Source: a virus
Reading direction: 5' to 3' (one strand)
DNA: 21,177 bases
IMG/VR virus record: IMGVR_UViG_3300024273_001024
Location: 1 to 21,177 of that record
In this document: piece by piece, positions 6,803-15,360 of the stretch
Numbering within the stretch: position 1 is the stretch's first letter
Layout: each line of letters starts with the position of its first letter
Translations under genes and position numbers: made by a program
Notes under the pieces: generated by a model
Told to the model about the DNA's origin: nothing
Seen by the model: the letters and a program-made list of their open reading frames with translations, nothing else
The model's database searches: none

Positions 6803-7570
6803 TTATGCTTTTAATTCAGCAATTTTGTTTTCCCAGATTTCAATTTCTGCATTAATTAAAATATCTGCTGCTTTGATTTCTACAATAGTTTTATCAGCGC
6901 CTGCTAATAAACCTCTTTGGTCTTTTAAGAAGCCAACCATTGATTGGTATGTTGTCATTTTTTCTTCATTTTTAGCTAAAACAGCAACTTCTCCTTCTAA
7001 TAAATCAGACAAGAATGAATTTGCATTTTCTCCAGTTTCATTAGTAATGTATGCTAGAGCTTCATTCGCATTTTTTGCTTTAAAGAATTTACCAATTGAA
7101 TTAGTTCTGTTATATCTAGCAATGTAAACTTCTTCATTTAATTTGAAAGCATCTACTGTGATATTGTTTCCTTCAAATGAAGCAGCAAAATCAAGAGATA
7201 CAAAATTCTCTAACAATTCAGGTAATGATTGAAACAATTCAGCTCTATTAGATTCATTATATCTAATCAATCCAGAACTTAGGATATGATTTGAGAATGT
7301 AGATCCTTCAATAATAGAAGTATTGTGTAGGAACGTAGATTCTTGTAGATTATATGTAAATTTAGAAGCTCCATGGAACCATTTTATTGATTTTGTTCCA
7401 AATTCAAAAGATTCAAAAGCACTAATTGCTTTTCTTAATGTTAAATTGATTGTTTGATTGTTTTCAATTTCATTGATTTCGGTTTCATTCATTTCGAATA
7501 CTCTTCCATTTACATAAAATTGAAAAGATTCTCCTACTGTAATGAACGGTGCAAGAATATTAGTTGTCAT
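6803..7570 (-). CDS. Unknown protein, single-gene late transcript
   Basis: I do not recognise this 255-residue protein. The N-terminus (MTTNILAPFITVGESFQFYVNGRVFEMNE) looks beta-rich. The middle has SLPELLENFVSLDFAASFEGN and VYIARYNRTNSIGKFF. The last about 70 residues, with EKMTTYQSMVGFLKDQRGLL and AEIEIWENKIAELKA, are helical and probably coiled. It has no signal peptide, transmembrane segment or catalytic motif that I can see. It stands alone between a candidate late promoter 22 nt upstream and a strong terminator 20 nt downstream. That layout suggests a protein made in large amounts late in infection, such as an abundant virion or internal head protein. The function remains open. Confidence 0.65.
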   Translation of the reverse strand: MTTNILAPFITVGESFQFYVNGRVFEMNETEINEIENNQTINLTLRKAISAFESFEFGTKSIKWFHGASKFTYNLQESTFLHNTSIIEGSTFSNHILSSGLIRYNESNRAELFQSLPELLENFVSLDFAASFEGNNITVDAFKLNEEVYIARYNRTNSIGKFFKAKNANEALAYITNETGENANSFLSDLLEGEVAVLAKNEEKMTTYQSMVGFLKDQRGLLAGADKTIVEIKAADILINAEIEIWENKIAELKA

Positions 7571-7592
7571 ATTATATTGTTTTTTTCTTTTA

Positions 7593-7601
7593 TTATATAT
7601 C
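7593..7601 (-). promoter_or_regulatory. Candidate late promoter for the 255-residue gene
   Basis: GATATATAA followed by TAAAAG on the coding strand, 22 nt before the ATG at 7570, within the 43-nt gap after the 367-residue gene. Confidence 0.55.
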
Positions 7602-7613
7602 TTTTTCTTTTGT

Positions 7614-8717
7614 TTAATATACTACAGTTGAGTTTGTGAATCCTGTAACATACCATTTATTTATATACCACTTTATAGTTAATGATCCTCCGTCGTGAAT
7701 TGTTACTGCGGATACTCCATTAAAATTTGAAATATCTATTATAATATCTCCATTGGTAGCTATTAATACAAAGTCTTGATTGATTTGACCAGGATTGATT
7801 AATAACGGACTTGTCACTATTTGAGTAGAATCTATAAATTGAGTATGTTGTACCGATTCAGGTGTACTTGGTAAATGAAGACCATTTATATCATATGTTG
7901 CTAATTGATCGTATATCGGTGTTGCTATCTTTCCAGTACTATTAATACGCATAGTATCGATAGATTGAGGTAACGCTGCTGGTGTTGTTATAATTACATT
8001 TGATATAATTTCAAACATTCTATTTCCAATGTGTTGTTCGGTTTCAAAATCAAAAGAGGGTATGAATGAATTTATTTCAATTGGAAATGTTATTTTATAA
8101 GATTCTTTGTCATCGAATGTAAAATCGATAGGTCTTTGTATTTCGTAATCATCAGGCATTGCATAGTAACTTGCTAATCTATATGTACCTTCGTTCAAGT
8201 GACCGACTTCTACATTAAATTGATTAGATTTATATAGTTTCTTGATAATTGCTTCGGTAATCTTTAATGAATCTATTGTTGAACTTGTAAGTATTTCTAT
8301 CTCTAATCCTAGTGTAATTGGAATCATTTCAAATTCTGAAACATAACCTTCCATAGCACCTTCTTCATTCATCTTTGTATAATTTCCAACAGTTCTTTTA
8401 TTTACTAATTTTGAAGAATCTATACCTAGTGAAGTTAGATTTGCAATACCTCTAGGAATTGCGTCATAATTACCATCGGCAAATCCAGCGTCTGGTTGAC
8501 AATTAGTACCAGATGGTGTTGAAAATAAGAATTGATCTCTTAAGAATTGATCATCTCCAGTTATTGAATAATAAAATGGAACATCTATGATAACACGGTT
8601 GTCGTTACTTAATTGTCTATGGAAATAGAGCTTATTATTTAAATCAGCCAAAAGTCCAATAATTATATGTCGAACAACCGAGTCGTCGGAATTGAATTTT
8701 AAATTATATGAAGCCAT
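7614..8717 (-). CDS. Probable virion structural protein
   Basis: I cannot give this 367-residue protein a T4 gene name. Residues 1-240 carry patterns such as LKFNSDDSVVRHIIIGLLADLNN, IDVPFYYSITGDDQFLRDQF, YDAIPRGIANLTSLGIDSSKL and EFEMIPITLGLEIEILTSS, which I associate with unnamed structural proteins of T4-like myoviruses. The C-terminal 100 residues, with DGSLTIKWYINKWYVTG-like ending (actual residues GGSLTIKWYINKWYVTGF), resemble the beta-structured ends of tail or fibre proteins. It follows the gp46 gene, but a candidate late promoter in the 48-nt gap suggests separate late expression. Tail, neck or decoration roles are all possible. Confidence 0.55.
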   Translation of the reverse strand: MASYNLKFNSDDSVVRHIIIGLLADLNNKLYFHRQLSNDNRVIIDVPFYYSITGDDQFLRDQFLFSTPSGTNCQPDAGFADGNYDAIPRGIANLTSLGIDSSKLVNKRTVGNYTKMNEEGAMEGYVSEFEMIPITLGLEIEILTSSTIDSLKITEAIIKKLYKSNQFNVEVGHLNEGTYRLASYYAMPDDYEIQRPIDFTFDDKESYKITFPIEINSFIPSFDFETEQHIGNRMFEIISNVIITTPAALPQSIDTMRINSTGKIATPIYDQLATYDINGLHLPSTPESVQHTQFIDSTQIVTSPLLINPGQINQDFVLIATNGDIIIDISNFNGVSAVTIHDGGSLTIKWYINKWYVTGFTNSTVVY

Positions 8718-8741
8718 GTTATTTATTTATATTGTATATGT

Positions 8742-8750
8742 CTATATATC
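8742..8750 (-). promoter_or_regulatory. Candidate late promoter for the 367-residue virion gene
   Basis: GATATATAG on the coding strand, one base from the shared box, 24 nt before the ATG at 8717. A T4-like TATAAATA also occurs closer to the start in this leader; only this gene has it, so I favour the shared box. Confidence 0.45.
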
Positions 8751-8765
8751 AATAATAATACAGTT

Positions 8766-10439
8766 CTATTCTACCTTCTCTATACTAAACTTTGAGAATC
8801 CGTTTTCTCGATAGATTTGTATTTCTTTATCAAATAACTCTCTAGGAAGAGAAGTGTGATTGATTACGAATGTATTAATTTTACTATCTTTGATTACTTG
8901 ACTTAATATTTTTAAGATATTATGTACACCATCTGCATCAACAGAACTTAATAACTCATCTAAGAATAGTAAATTTAATTCTGGAAATCTCAACTTAAGA
9001 ATCTTAATGATTGCTATGATAATAATAAAATCTGCCTTTTTTCTCTCTCCTGTTGAAAGGGTCATTGCATTTATTTCTTCACCTAAATGATTAATAATAC
9101 AATTGAATTTTTCATCAAAACGAATATGAAAATGAAGGTGCATTGTTTGTACCATTGCTGCTATATTAGCATTTAATCCTGGTAAGATAGTTTTGATTGC
9201 TAAATTTTTTACACCATCTTCTCCAAGAACCTCTTCTACATATTCTAAAAAACCATATTCTGCTGATTTAATATCTTTAAGAGATCCTTTTTCAAGTTCT
9301 TGAAATTGAAATCCTTCGATAATTTGCTCAAGATGCGAAAAGTCTTTAGTTCCTTTAATTGAATCTTTTATTTTAATCAATTCATTCTTAAAGTTTCTAA
9401 TATTTGTGTTTAATGTAGATACTTTATCACGAACAGCACGATCTTTAATTCTTAAAGTATCTACCTCTAATTTAATAGATTTAACATCAGATTCTGCATT
9501 TGTAATTTTTGTTGGTAAATTATCTAAGTCTTTTTGTAGTTCGTTTTTTCTATCATCGTGAAAATTTCCAGTTAAATGACTTTCACAAACTGGGCATGTA
9601 TTATTATTGTATAGATCTAATTTCTTTTGTACTGTCTTTAATTGATGCTCTAGTGAATTATACGAAGTTTGTTTTTGTAAAAGATCTGAGCTTAATGTTC
9701 CTATACTTTCGCTTATTTTTAACTGCGCCTCTTCTAGTTTAATTTTATGATTGTTATAAGTAACTAGAGAATCTTTTAATTCTTGTATTTTTTGCTTGTC
9801 TTTTTCAGCGCTTTCAACCTTAAGTTCATTTAACTTAATATTAACTGAAACTATATTTTCATTTAATTGATTCAATTCTCTATCATAAGAATCTAGGTCA
9901 GATTTAATACCCTTTCTTTCGTCACGAATAGATTGTTGCATTTGATTAAGAATAGAAAAACCAAACATTCTATCGATAATTTGTCTCTTGTCGCTATTTG
10001 TCATTGTTAAAAATGACTTAAAATCATTAACTGAAAGAATAATAATATTCTTAAAAACATGATATGGAATTCCAAAGATTTCCTCTTCTAAATAGTCTTG
10101 CACTGATTTTTTACCAGCTTTATCAAATTCAATTCCATTTAAATATACTTTAAAAATACCAGGTGCAAGTCCACGTTCTAAGACAACTTTAGTTCCTTTG
10201 CATTCTAGTTTTATTCTAACCCAAAGTTCTTTATTAATTCTGTTAGGAAGATCACTAAGCTTAACGCCTTCAACTTTTCCATATAGCGCAAATATTATTG
10301 CATTCGCAATTGTAGTCTTACCTTCACCATTCTTTCCAAGAGTTAAGAATAATTCGGCTTGATCTTCGCTAAATTCTATTATTTGTACCTTGTTTCCGTA
10401 GGAAGCAATGTTTTTTAATTCAATACTTTGGATTTTCAT
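8766..10439 (-). CDS. 46: Recombination endonuclease subunit gp46-like (SbcC/Rad50 ATPase)
   Basis: This is the ATPase half of the gp46-gp47 complex, which resects DNA ends for recombination-dependent replication and host DNA breakdown. The 557-residue protein has the expected order: Walker A GKNGEGKT at residues 35-42; long coiled coils; a zinc-hook CPVC at 282-285 (binding and dimer contact); the returning coil; an ABC signature LSTGERKK; Walker B LLFLDE; and a switch histidine in FVINHTS. T4 gp46 is of similar size (560). It follows gp47 by 4 nt, so the two are made together. Nothing is missing that would suggest loss of function. Confidence 0.95.
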   Translation of the reverse strand: MKIQSIELKNIASYGNKVQIIEFSEDQAELFLTLGKNGEGKTTIANAIIFALYGKVEGVKLSDLPNRINKELWVRIKLECKGTKVVLERGLAPGIFKVYLNGIEFDKAGKKSVQDYLEEEIFGIPYHVFKNIIILSVNDFKSFLTMTNSDKRQIIDRMFGFSILNQMQQSIRDERKGIKSDLDSYDRELNQLNENIVSVNIKLNELKVESAEKDKQKIQELKDSLVTYNNHKIKLEEAQLKISESIGTLSSDLLQKQTSYNSLEHQLKTVQKKLDLYNNNTCPVCESHLTGNFHDDRKNELQKDLDNLPTKITNAESDVKSIKLEVDTLRIKDRAVRDKVSTLNTNIRNFKNELIKIKDSIKGTKDFSHLEQIIEGFQFQELEKGSLKDIKSAEYGFLEYVEEVLGEDGVKNLAIKTILPGLNANIAAMVQTMHLHFHIRFDEKFNCIINHLGEEINAMTLSTGERKKADFIIIIAIIKILKLRFPELNLLFLDELLSSVDADGVHNILKILSQVIKDSKINTFVINHTSLPRELFDKEIQIYRENGFSKFSIEKVE

Positions 10440-10443
10440 AAAA

Positions 10444-11556
10444 TTATTCTATTTCATAGTTATATGCGCAAAAGTCATGAAGTTTCTTTAACCTGTCCTT
10501 TATTTGGTTTTTAGTATTATCATCATGTCCTAAACTGTCAACGTATATATTGCACAAGTGTAAAATATTGTAGTTCTTGTATAGATCTTCAATTTCATCC
10601 ATGTCATACATGTCTCTATCTAAGAAAGTATCTTGTTCATAGATATTTGGATCTATTTTGCGGCTAATTTTCTGCACCTTGTTGATTAATCTAGAAAGAG
10701 CCGATGATGTAGCTATATGTGATGGTATAAAAAGATCAACATAGTTATTTTCAATTGCTTTTTTAAATTCACCAAGAGGTACATTATATAGTTGCTCTAA
10801 ATAGAACTTAACAAATTTTGGAGAGATAGTATTTTCGAAGAATGTCTCATGCATGTCTTCTAGATTCACTAGATCAAATCCCTTAGTGTTATCCATGTCA
10901 GAACGTGTTAATTCATATGGAGTACCTACCATTCTTAGACGACCACGACGTTGTCTGTAGTGTATGTGTCCTGAATAAACAGCATCAAATCTATCATATG
11001 CAGATGCTTCTATTCCATGGAAATTATCAACCTTCTTATTTAATTTAATACCTCTAACTTCTGAATGGCAAAATACTATATTTGCTTTTGGAAATTCGGC
11101 TAAGGTTTCAATTTCATGATCAACGTCTCTTCTCCATGGCATTAATAATACTTCTCTGCCACCCCAGCTGAATGTTTTAGGTTCTTTAAATATTTCAACA
11201 TTTGGAATCCATTTTAAAGTATCAATTGAAGTAACTTCGTTACTCTTTTTTGCCCAAATGTCGTGATTACCTGCAATAATATATACTGGTAAGATTTCTC
11301 CTAATCTTTCAAATAGATTAATAGCGTAGTGAAGTACTTTGATATTAATACTCTGTCTATTATCAAAAGAATCTCCAACTTGTACTAAAATATCTCCAGG
11401 CTTTACGTTTTCTAAAAGAGTTGGTATGAATTGATTATCATAAAAGTCTTTCATCATATCTAGCCATTCTAAAGAACTTGATCTAACTCCTAGATGCATA
11501 TCACCTAGAATCCAAATTCTTTTTACAGGAGCGTTGTGTATCTTTTCTTCGATCAT
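10444..11556 (-). CDS. 47: Recombination endonuclease subunit gp47-like (SbcD/Mre11 nuclease)
   Basis: Metallophosphoesterase nuclease partner of gp46. All the metal-binding motifs of the Mre11/SbcD family are present: GDMH (Asp19, His21), GDSFDNRQ (Asp62), GNHD (Asn97, His98), a CHSE histidine in the middle, and GHIH near residue 196. The remaining C-terminal part would form the capping domain and the Rad50-binding region. At 370 residues it is close to T4 gp47 (339). The gene lies 1 nt after the gp33-like gene and 4 nt before gp46, so it belongs to a helicase-coactivator-nuclease operon. Confidence 0.95.
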   Translation of the reverse strand: MIEEKIHNAPVKRIWILGDMHLGVRSSSLEWLDMMKDFYDNQFIPTLLENVKPGDILVQVGDSFDNRQSINIKVLHYAINLFERLGEILPVYIIAGNHDIWAKKSNEVTSIDTLKWIPNVEIFKEPKTFSWGGREVLLMPWRRDVDHEIETLAEFPKANIVFCHSEVRGIKLNKKVDNFHGIEASAYDRFDAVYSGHIHYRQRRGRLRMVGTPYELTRSDMDNTKGFDLVNLEDMHETFFENTISPKFVKFYLEQLYNVPLGEFKKAIENNYVDLFIPSHIATSSALSRLINKVQKISRKIDPNIYEQDTFLDRDMYDMDEIEDLYKNYNILHLCNIYVDSLGHDDNTKNQIKDRLKKLHDFCAYNYEIE

Positions 11557-11557
11557 A

Positions 11558-12001
11558 TTAAAAAAGTCTATTGATTTTTTTCTTTTGTAGAATATTTGTC
11601 TTTTTATCTAGAACTTCGATTAATTCTTCCTTAAATTTGTTACCTAAAGATGCATAGAATTTAGTAGGATTTACATTAAAGTAATCACATAATTCTGAAA
11701 AGATATCAATCAAGGAATGACTTCCTTTAAGTTCATCTGATACGAATTCGTATACTTTATTTATATCTATTTTTTTAAGAATTACCGTCTGTTGAAATTC
11801 ATTGATTTTATTAAATTCTTTAAATTGAGAATTTTCAATTAATGTATGTATTGAATCTCTTATTATTTTTGTCTCAATCTTTTCCTCTTCAGGTCTATTA
11901 TCAATAAAACTTGGAGCAACATCAAACGACATTGCAGTGTCAAATTCATAATCGCTGTCTTCGAATGTATTATCGAATATTTTATCTGTTTTTGTTCTCA
12001 T
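11558..12001 (-). CDS. 33: Probable late-transcription coactivator gp33-like
   Basis: The C-terminal half of this 147-residue protein aligns by eye with T4 gp33: HSLIDIFSELCDYFNVNPTK plus FYASLGNKFKEELIEVLDKKTNIL corresponds to T4 SYLEATTAFLEENSIPETQF plus AKFIPSGIIEKIQSEAIDENLL. It ends INRLF, similar in kind to the gp33 clamp-binding tail LDFLL. gp33 bridges RNA polymerase and the gp45 sliding clamp to activate late promoters. The acidic N-terminal 45 residues are extra compared with T4 (112 residues). The start overlaps the helicase stop by one base (TAATG), and gp47 follows after 1 nt. The assignment is supported by the presence of gp55 and gp45 homologues here, but similarity is faint and a profile search is needed. 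Confidence 0.6.
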   Translation of the reverse strand: MRTKTDKIFDNTFEDSDYEFDTAMSFDVAPSFIDNRPEEEKIETKIIRDSIHTLIENSQFKEFNKINEFQQTVILKKIDINKVYEFVSDELKGSHSLIDIFSELCDYFNVNPTKFYASLGNKFKEELIEVLDKKTNILQKKKINRLF

Positions 12002-13314
12002 TATAAACTGTGTATGTTTGAATTTGTTACTTCATCTGTTTCTGTAAGTCTCATGTAATTATAATTGATGTCTAATTTACATTTAACCCCTTTTCCTTCT
12101 CCATCTCTAATTTTAAGTACTTTAAGCCAATACTCATTAGAGGCTCTCATGATATCATCTTGAATAATACCTAACATTAGATCTGCTGTGTGTGAAAGTC
12201 CTGCAGATTCTGCAACGTCTCCCATTCCAATGTCACTTGAGTTGTAATTATTTCTATTGATCTGTGTTGCTGTAACTATTAACCATCCATTACGAACTCC
12301 CATTGCTCTTAAATCTTCAGCAATTTGCTTTATTTTAAGGTACATATTCTCAGAGTTGGGATTTCTATAATTAGATAGGATATTAATGTAGTCAATTACA
12401 ATACATCCTAGTTTTATTTTTCTCTCCTCTTCGATTTGTTTTAAATAGGCTTCAAGATCAGGTACAGTTGCTTGAGATGTTGGAAATTGTTTAACAAATA
12501 ATTGTCCGGGTGGAGTTAAACCATCACCTACATTTTCAAGTTTTCTTTTAATAAGATCTTTATTTTGTGCCTTTTGATCATATTCATTCATTGGAATAGT
12601 TAAAAGGTTTGCTCCAATTCTTTTAAGAACTTTATGAGCTGCCATCTCTGCAGAAACAAATGCAGTGTTAACTCCCATTTTAACAAAGTTGGCTGCATCA
12701 TTTGCTAAATAAATAGACTTACCGATGTTTTGTTCTCCAACATAAACTACTAATGAACCATCTCTGTCATAACCTCCTGAAAGTAATCTATCTAGAAATA
12801 AATATCCTGTTGATACTTTTGCATTTGTCGATTGGTGGTGATCTTCTGGATTAAAGAAATCCAATCCAATATCAGAATTAAATACGATAGAGTTTCTGTC
12901 GTTGATTAATGTCTTAACTTTTGCAATAATAGAATCAGCATTATCTGGAGTAACTTCAGTAGTTTTAATGTATTCAATAGTATCGATTAATGTACTATCG
13001 AAGTTTCTCCATTTAATCCATGCTTCTGCTGTTGATGTTAACCATTCATCATCGTATTGTAAAAGATCTGTTTTGAATATCAAGTCAATGATATTTTCTT
13101 CTACAATTTCTTTGATCTTCGGACTTTTGATTAGAATTTTCATCTGATCACTAGAAGGAGTTTCATGGAATTTTTCATAAAACTTAGTTGCTAAATAGTG
13201 TAGAGTGTCTATATCATGTGAGGTATAAAACCCCTTCTGAATCTTATCTAGGTATTTAGGTTTTGCTAAAGATAATTTAAAGAATATTTTTTCAAATTCG
13301 TGTCCAAATTTCAT
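12001..13314 (-). CDS. 41: Replicative DNA helicase gp41-like (DnaB family)
   Basis: Ring-shaped 5'-3' helicase that unwinds DNA at the phage fork. The N-terminal 140 residues are helical, as in gp41. The RecA-like motor has Walker A GEQNIGKS (193-200), a SAEM segment after it (Glu in the expected catalytic position), Walker B CIVIDYINIL (Asp near 308), and the VTATQINRNNY motif with its conserved Gln. The 437 residues compare with 475 for T4 gp41. It opens the operon helicase, gp33-like, gp47, gp46. A TATAAT-type box lies 20 nt before the ATG, in a 48-nt gap after the dioxygenase gene. The primase partner is not in this window. Confidence 0.92.
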   Translation of the reverse strand: MKFGHEFEKIFFKLSLAKPKYLDKIQKGFYTSHDIDTLHYLATKFYEKFHETPSSDQMKILIKSPKIKEIVEENIIDLIFKTDLLQYDDEWLTSTAEAWIKWRNFDSTLIDTIEYIKTTEVTPDNADSIIAKVKTLINDRNSIVFNSDIGLDFFNPEDHHQSTNAKVSTGYLFLDRLLSGGYDRDGSLVVYVGEQNIGKSIYLANDAANFVKMGVNTAFVSAEMAAHKVLKRIGANLLTIPMNEYDQKAQNKDLIKRKLENVGDGLTPPGQLFVKQFPTSQATVPDLEAYLKQIEEERKIKLGCIVIDYINILSNYRNPNSENMYLKIKQIAEDLRAMGVRNGWLIVTATQINRNNYNSSDIGMGDVAESAGLSHTADLMLGIIQDDIMRASNEYWLKVLKIRDGEGKGVKCKLDINYNYMRLTETDEVTNSNIHSL

Positions 13315-13334
13315 ATGATGTTTTTTAATTAAAG

Positions 13335-13343
13335 ATTATACAT
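13335..13343 (-). promoter_or_regulatory. Candidate promoter for the helicase operon
   Basis: ATGTATAAT on the coding strand, 20 nt before the helicase ATG in a 48-nt gap. It belongs with the TATAAT-type boxes before gp55, clamp and nrdB. Chance matches are likely in such AT-rich DNA. Confidence 0.35.
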
Positions 13344-13362
13344 AATATAACCTTTAAGTTTA

Positions 13363-13938
13363 TTATTTTTCAGTTTTGAATATACCATTAGTTTGTGAAT
13401 ATGGTTCTTCTCCCCAAAGATTAAATGCAAGTGCTCTTCTAGTTCCTGTTAGGACTTTATCAACTCGATGCGGAACGTGTCCTGCATCAAATATGATTAA
13501 TCTATTAGCCCTGCATAGGATTACTTCTGGTGGATTCTCTTCACCTTCAGTATATACATTAAGAGCTCCTCCTGTAAATTCAGAACCTATTGGATAGTAA
13601 ACACATCCTATTACAGGACTCATTCTTTTTCCAGTTGCTGCTCTATATGATACATCATCATCGTAATGCATTTCTAAATAATTGCGGAATCTTCCATTAG
13701 GATCTGCCTCTTGAACACCTGTCCAATATTCAAAACCATCAATAGTTCTTGATTCGTTTAATGGGTGATTTGTTCTCCATACATAATCAATTATTCTTTG
13801 CTTTACTGTTTTTGCTTCAGTGTTCCACCAACCATTCCAGTAATAATATACACCAGGATCTTGGAAGAAAGTTTCGTCATTTGCTATGTCTTTTAGCAAT
13901 TGTTCATCTTTGATAAAATCGTCAAATACTGCTATCAT
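13363..13938 (-). CDS. 2-oxoglutarate/Fe(II)-dependent dioxygenase
   Basis: A 191-residue member of the prolyl-4-hydroxylase-like 2OG-Fe(II) oxygenases. The iron ligands are visible as HYD (His91, Asp93) and a distal His157 in HVPHRV. An Arg at 167 or 168 (GTRRALAF) would bind 2-oxoglutarate. Related genes are common in T4-like cyanophages and other marine phages, where substrates are mostly unknown; protein or nucleobase hydroxylation are both possible. Its start overlaps the 103-residue gene by 4 nt (ATGA type), so it is part of the UvsX operon and probably made in the early or middle phase with recombination proteins. Confidence 0.85.
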   Translation of the reverse strand: MIAVFDDFIKDEQLLKDIANDETFFQDPGVYYYWNGWWNTEAKTVKQRIIDYVWRTNHPLNESRTIDGFEYWTGVQEADPNGRFRNYLEMHYDDDVSYRAATGKRMSPVIGCVYYPIGSEFTGGALNVYTEGEENPPEVILCRANRLIIFDAGHVPHRVDKVLTGTRRALAFNLWGEEPYSQTNGIFKTEK

Positions 13939-14246
13939 TGGTATGGATTTATTTTTATAGTGTACGCTTCTTTGCCTACTTCGAAATTTGTCTGTTCTAT
14001 TAATCCTAATTGAATTGCCTTTTCTAATCCTTTTTCTGCATTTTCAATATTACCATTTGCATGATAGTTTATTAGAGAATGTTTTGTAAAGTTATTTCTT
14101 GGTTTATCAGGTCTTTTTACAGATTCAGTGACATATACATGTATAATATCAAAGGCATCCGGAAAAGTTTCGAGCTCTTCGTGGATGCCTAATATATATT
14201 TTATAGGTAATTTGTCCTCATCTATTTTAGATATATTGAGAATCAT
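13935..14246 (-). CDS. Unknown 103-residue protein in the recombination operon
   Basis: I do not recognise this protein. The C-terminal part, with GNIENAEKGLEKAIQLGLIEQ followed by a short beta-like KEAYTIKINPYQ end, resembles a winged-helix layout, which would suggest nucleic-acid binding; that is weak. The centre has SVKRPDKPRNNFTKHSLINYH, basic and polar. The gene lies 4 nt after uvsX and overlaps the dioxygenase gene by 4 nt, so all three are probably translated together. It might be an accessory to UvsX or the dioxygenase. Confidence 0.55.
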   Translation of the reverse strand: MILNISKIDEDKLPIKYILGIHEELETFPDAFDIIHVYVTESVKRPDKPRNNFTKHSLINYHANGNIENAEKGLEKAIQLGLIEQTNFEVGKEAYTIKINPYQ

Positions 14247-14250
14247 AATA

Positions 14251-15360
14251 TTAGTCGTCTATTGAGTTTTCTAGCATTTCTTCGATATCTAATCCTCCAG
14301 CATCTGAATTATAATTAAATATTGGTTGAATATGCTCATTAATTTTTTCAAGAACTTCTTGTGTAAACATCTTTTCAGTAAAAAATTCAGCATTAGAAAC
14401 TACTTCATCAAGATGCTCGCAGATCCAGCCTCTTGCCGTTGCTTTTGGAACTTTAACACCCTTTTCAATTGATCCTCTTGTGATTCCACAAATTTCCCAT
14501 GTAGCATATTGTTCTAATCCTACGTACTTGTTCATACCTTTAGAAAAGTCTAAATGAAATTTAATAGGAGTTGGTTTTGCAAAACGATTTTTCGTTGGTT
14601 TTGCAGTTACAATAATACCTACTTTATCAGCACCATCTTTTAATTGTGCCTTGTTCAACATAAGAACTATAGAAGCAGCATACTCTGGTCCAGTTCCACC
14701 ACCTGCAATTTGCTGAGGTATAAAGGATTGAGATTGATACGTGTGGTTTGTAAAAATAAATGGAATCTTTAAATCCGCAAGTGGAGTCATTATAATTCTA
14801 AAGATTGATTTTAAAACCTTAGAACGTGTCATATCCGCCTTTTCACTTCCAGATGCTGCGTCATCGATTTCTTTTTGAGTTGCTAAGTTACCTGCTGAAT
14901 CCAAGATAATCATAAGTTTTGGAATTTCTCCACCCTTACGTTTAATTTCTTGCATCTTTTGAGTAATTGTCGTAACACTTGTTCTAAAATCCTGAACAGT
15001 ATTCATTGGTTGATAGTTTACTTTAGTAACATCAATACCAAATTTAAGCATCTGGTCTTTGTCGACTGCTGCTTCTGAATCATAATAGATTACACTATAA
15101 CCCATATTAATTGCTTCACGAACAGAGTTTAGCGTGAGGAATGTTTTACCAGTTCCTGAAGGACCAGCAACCGAACATGATCTGTTGTTTGGCCATCCAC
15201 GAAAAAGTGAACCGCTAACGCATGCATTTAAATGATAATTACCAGTATGAATCCATTCAGTAACTTCAGAAAAGTTAGATTGATCCATCACAGATCCTAA
15301 AGGATTCATGTTTGCTAGCTCTTTATTTAAATCGTCAAATGTAAAATTGTTTTTAGCCAT
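14251..15360 (-). CDS. uvsX: UvsX/RecA-like recombinase
   Basis: Strand-exchange protein for recombination-dependent replication and repair. Residues 66-73 are a Walker A motif, GPSGTGKT. Further on are DSEAAVDKD (the catalytic Glu region), Walker B LMIILDSAGNLA, and TNHTYQ, which fits the RecA/UvsX L2-region Gln or His sensor. The C-terminus is acidic (EEMLENSIDD), as in UvsX. The 369 residues compare with 391 for T4 UvsX. The start overlaps the preceding small gene by 8 nt. UvsY and gp32 partners are not seen in the window. Confidence 0.95.
   Translation of the reverse strand: MAKNNFTFDDLNKELANMNPLGSVMDQSNFSEVTEWIHTGNYHLNACVSGSLFRGWPNNRSCSVAGPSGTGKTFLTLNSVREAINMGYSVIYYDSEAAVDKDQMLKFGIDVTKVNYQPMNTVQDFRTSVTTITQKMQEIKRKGGEIPKLMIILDSAGNLATQKEIDDAASGSEKADMTRSKVLKSIFRIIMTPLADLKIPFIFTNHTYQSQSFIPQQIAGGGTGPEYAASIVLMLNKAQLKDGADKVGIIVTAKPTKNRFAKPTPIKFHLDFSKGMNKYVGLEQYATWEICGITRGSIEKGVKVPKATARGWICEHLDEVVSNAEFFTEKMFTQEVLEKINEHIQPIFNYNSDAGGLDIEEMLENSIDD

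Noticed and set aside
8724-8734. T4 consensus late promoter TATAAATA before the 367-residue gene
   Set aside because: It occurs before this gene only, while the GATATATAA-type box recurs at constant distance before several genes; in such AT-rich DNA a single match is not evidence.
14251-15360. Host recA or prophage origin of the recombinase
   Set aside because: Length, acidic tail and tight phage operon context fit UvsX; no integrase, attachment site or bacterial gene is present.
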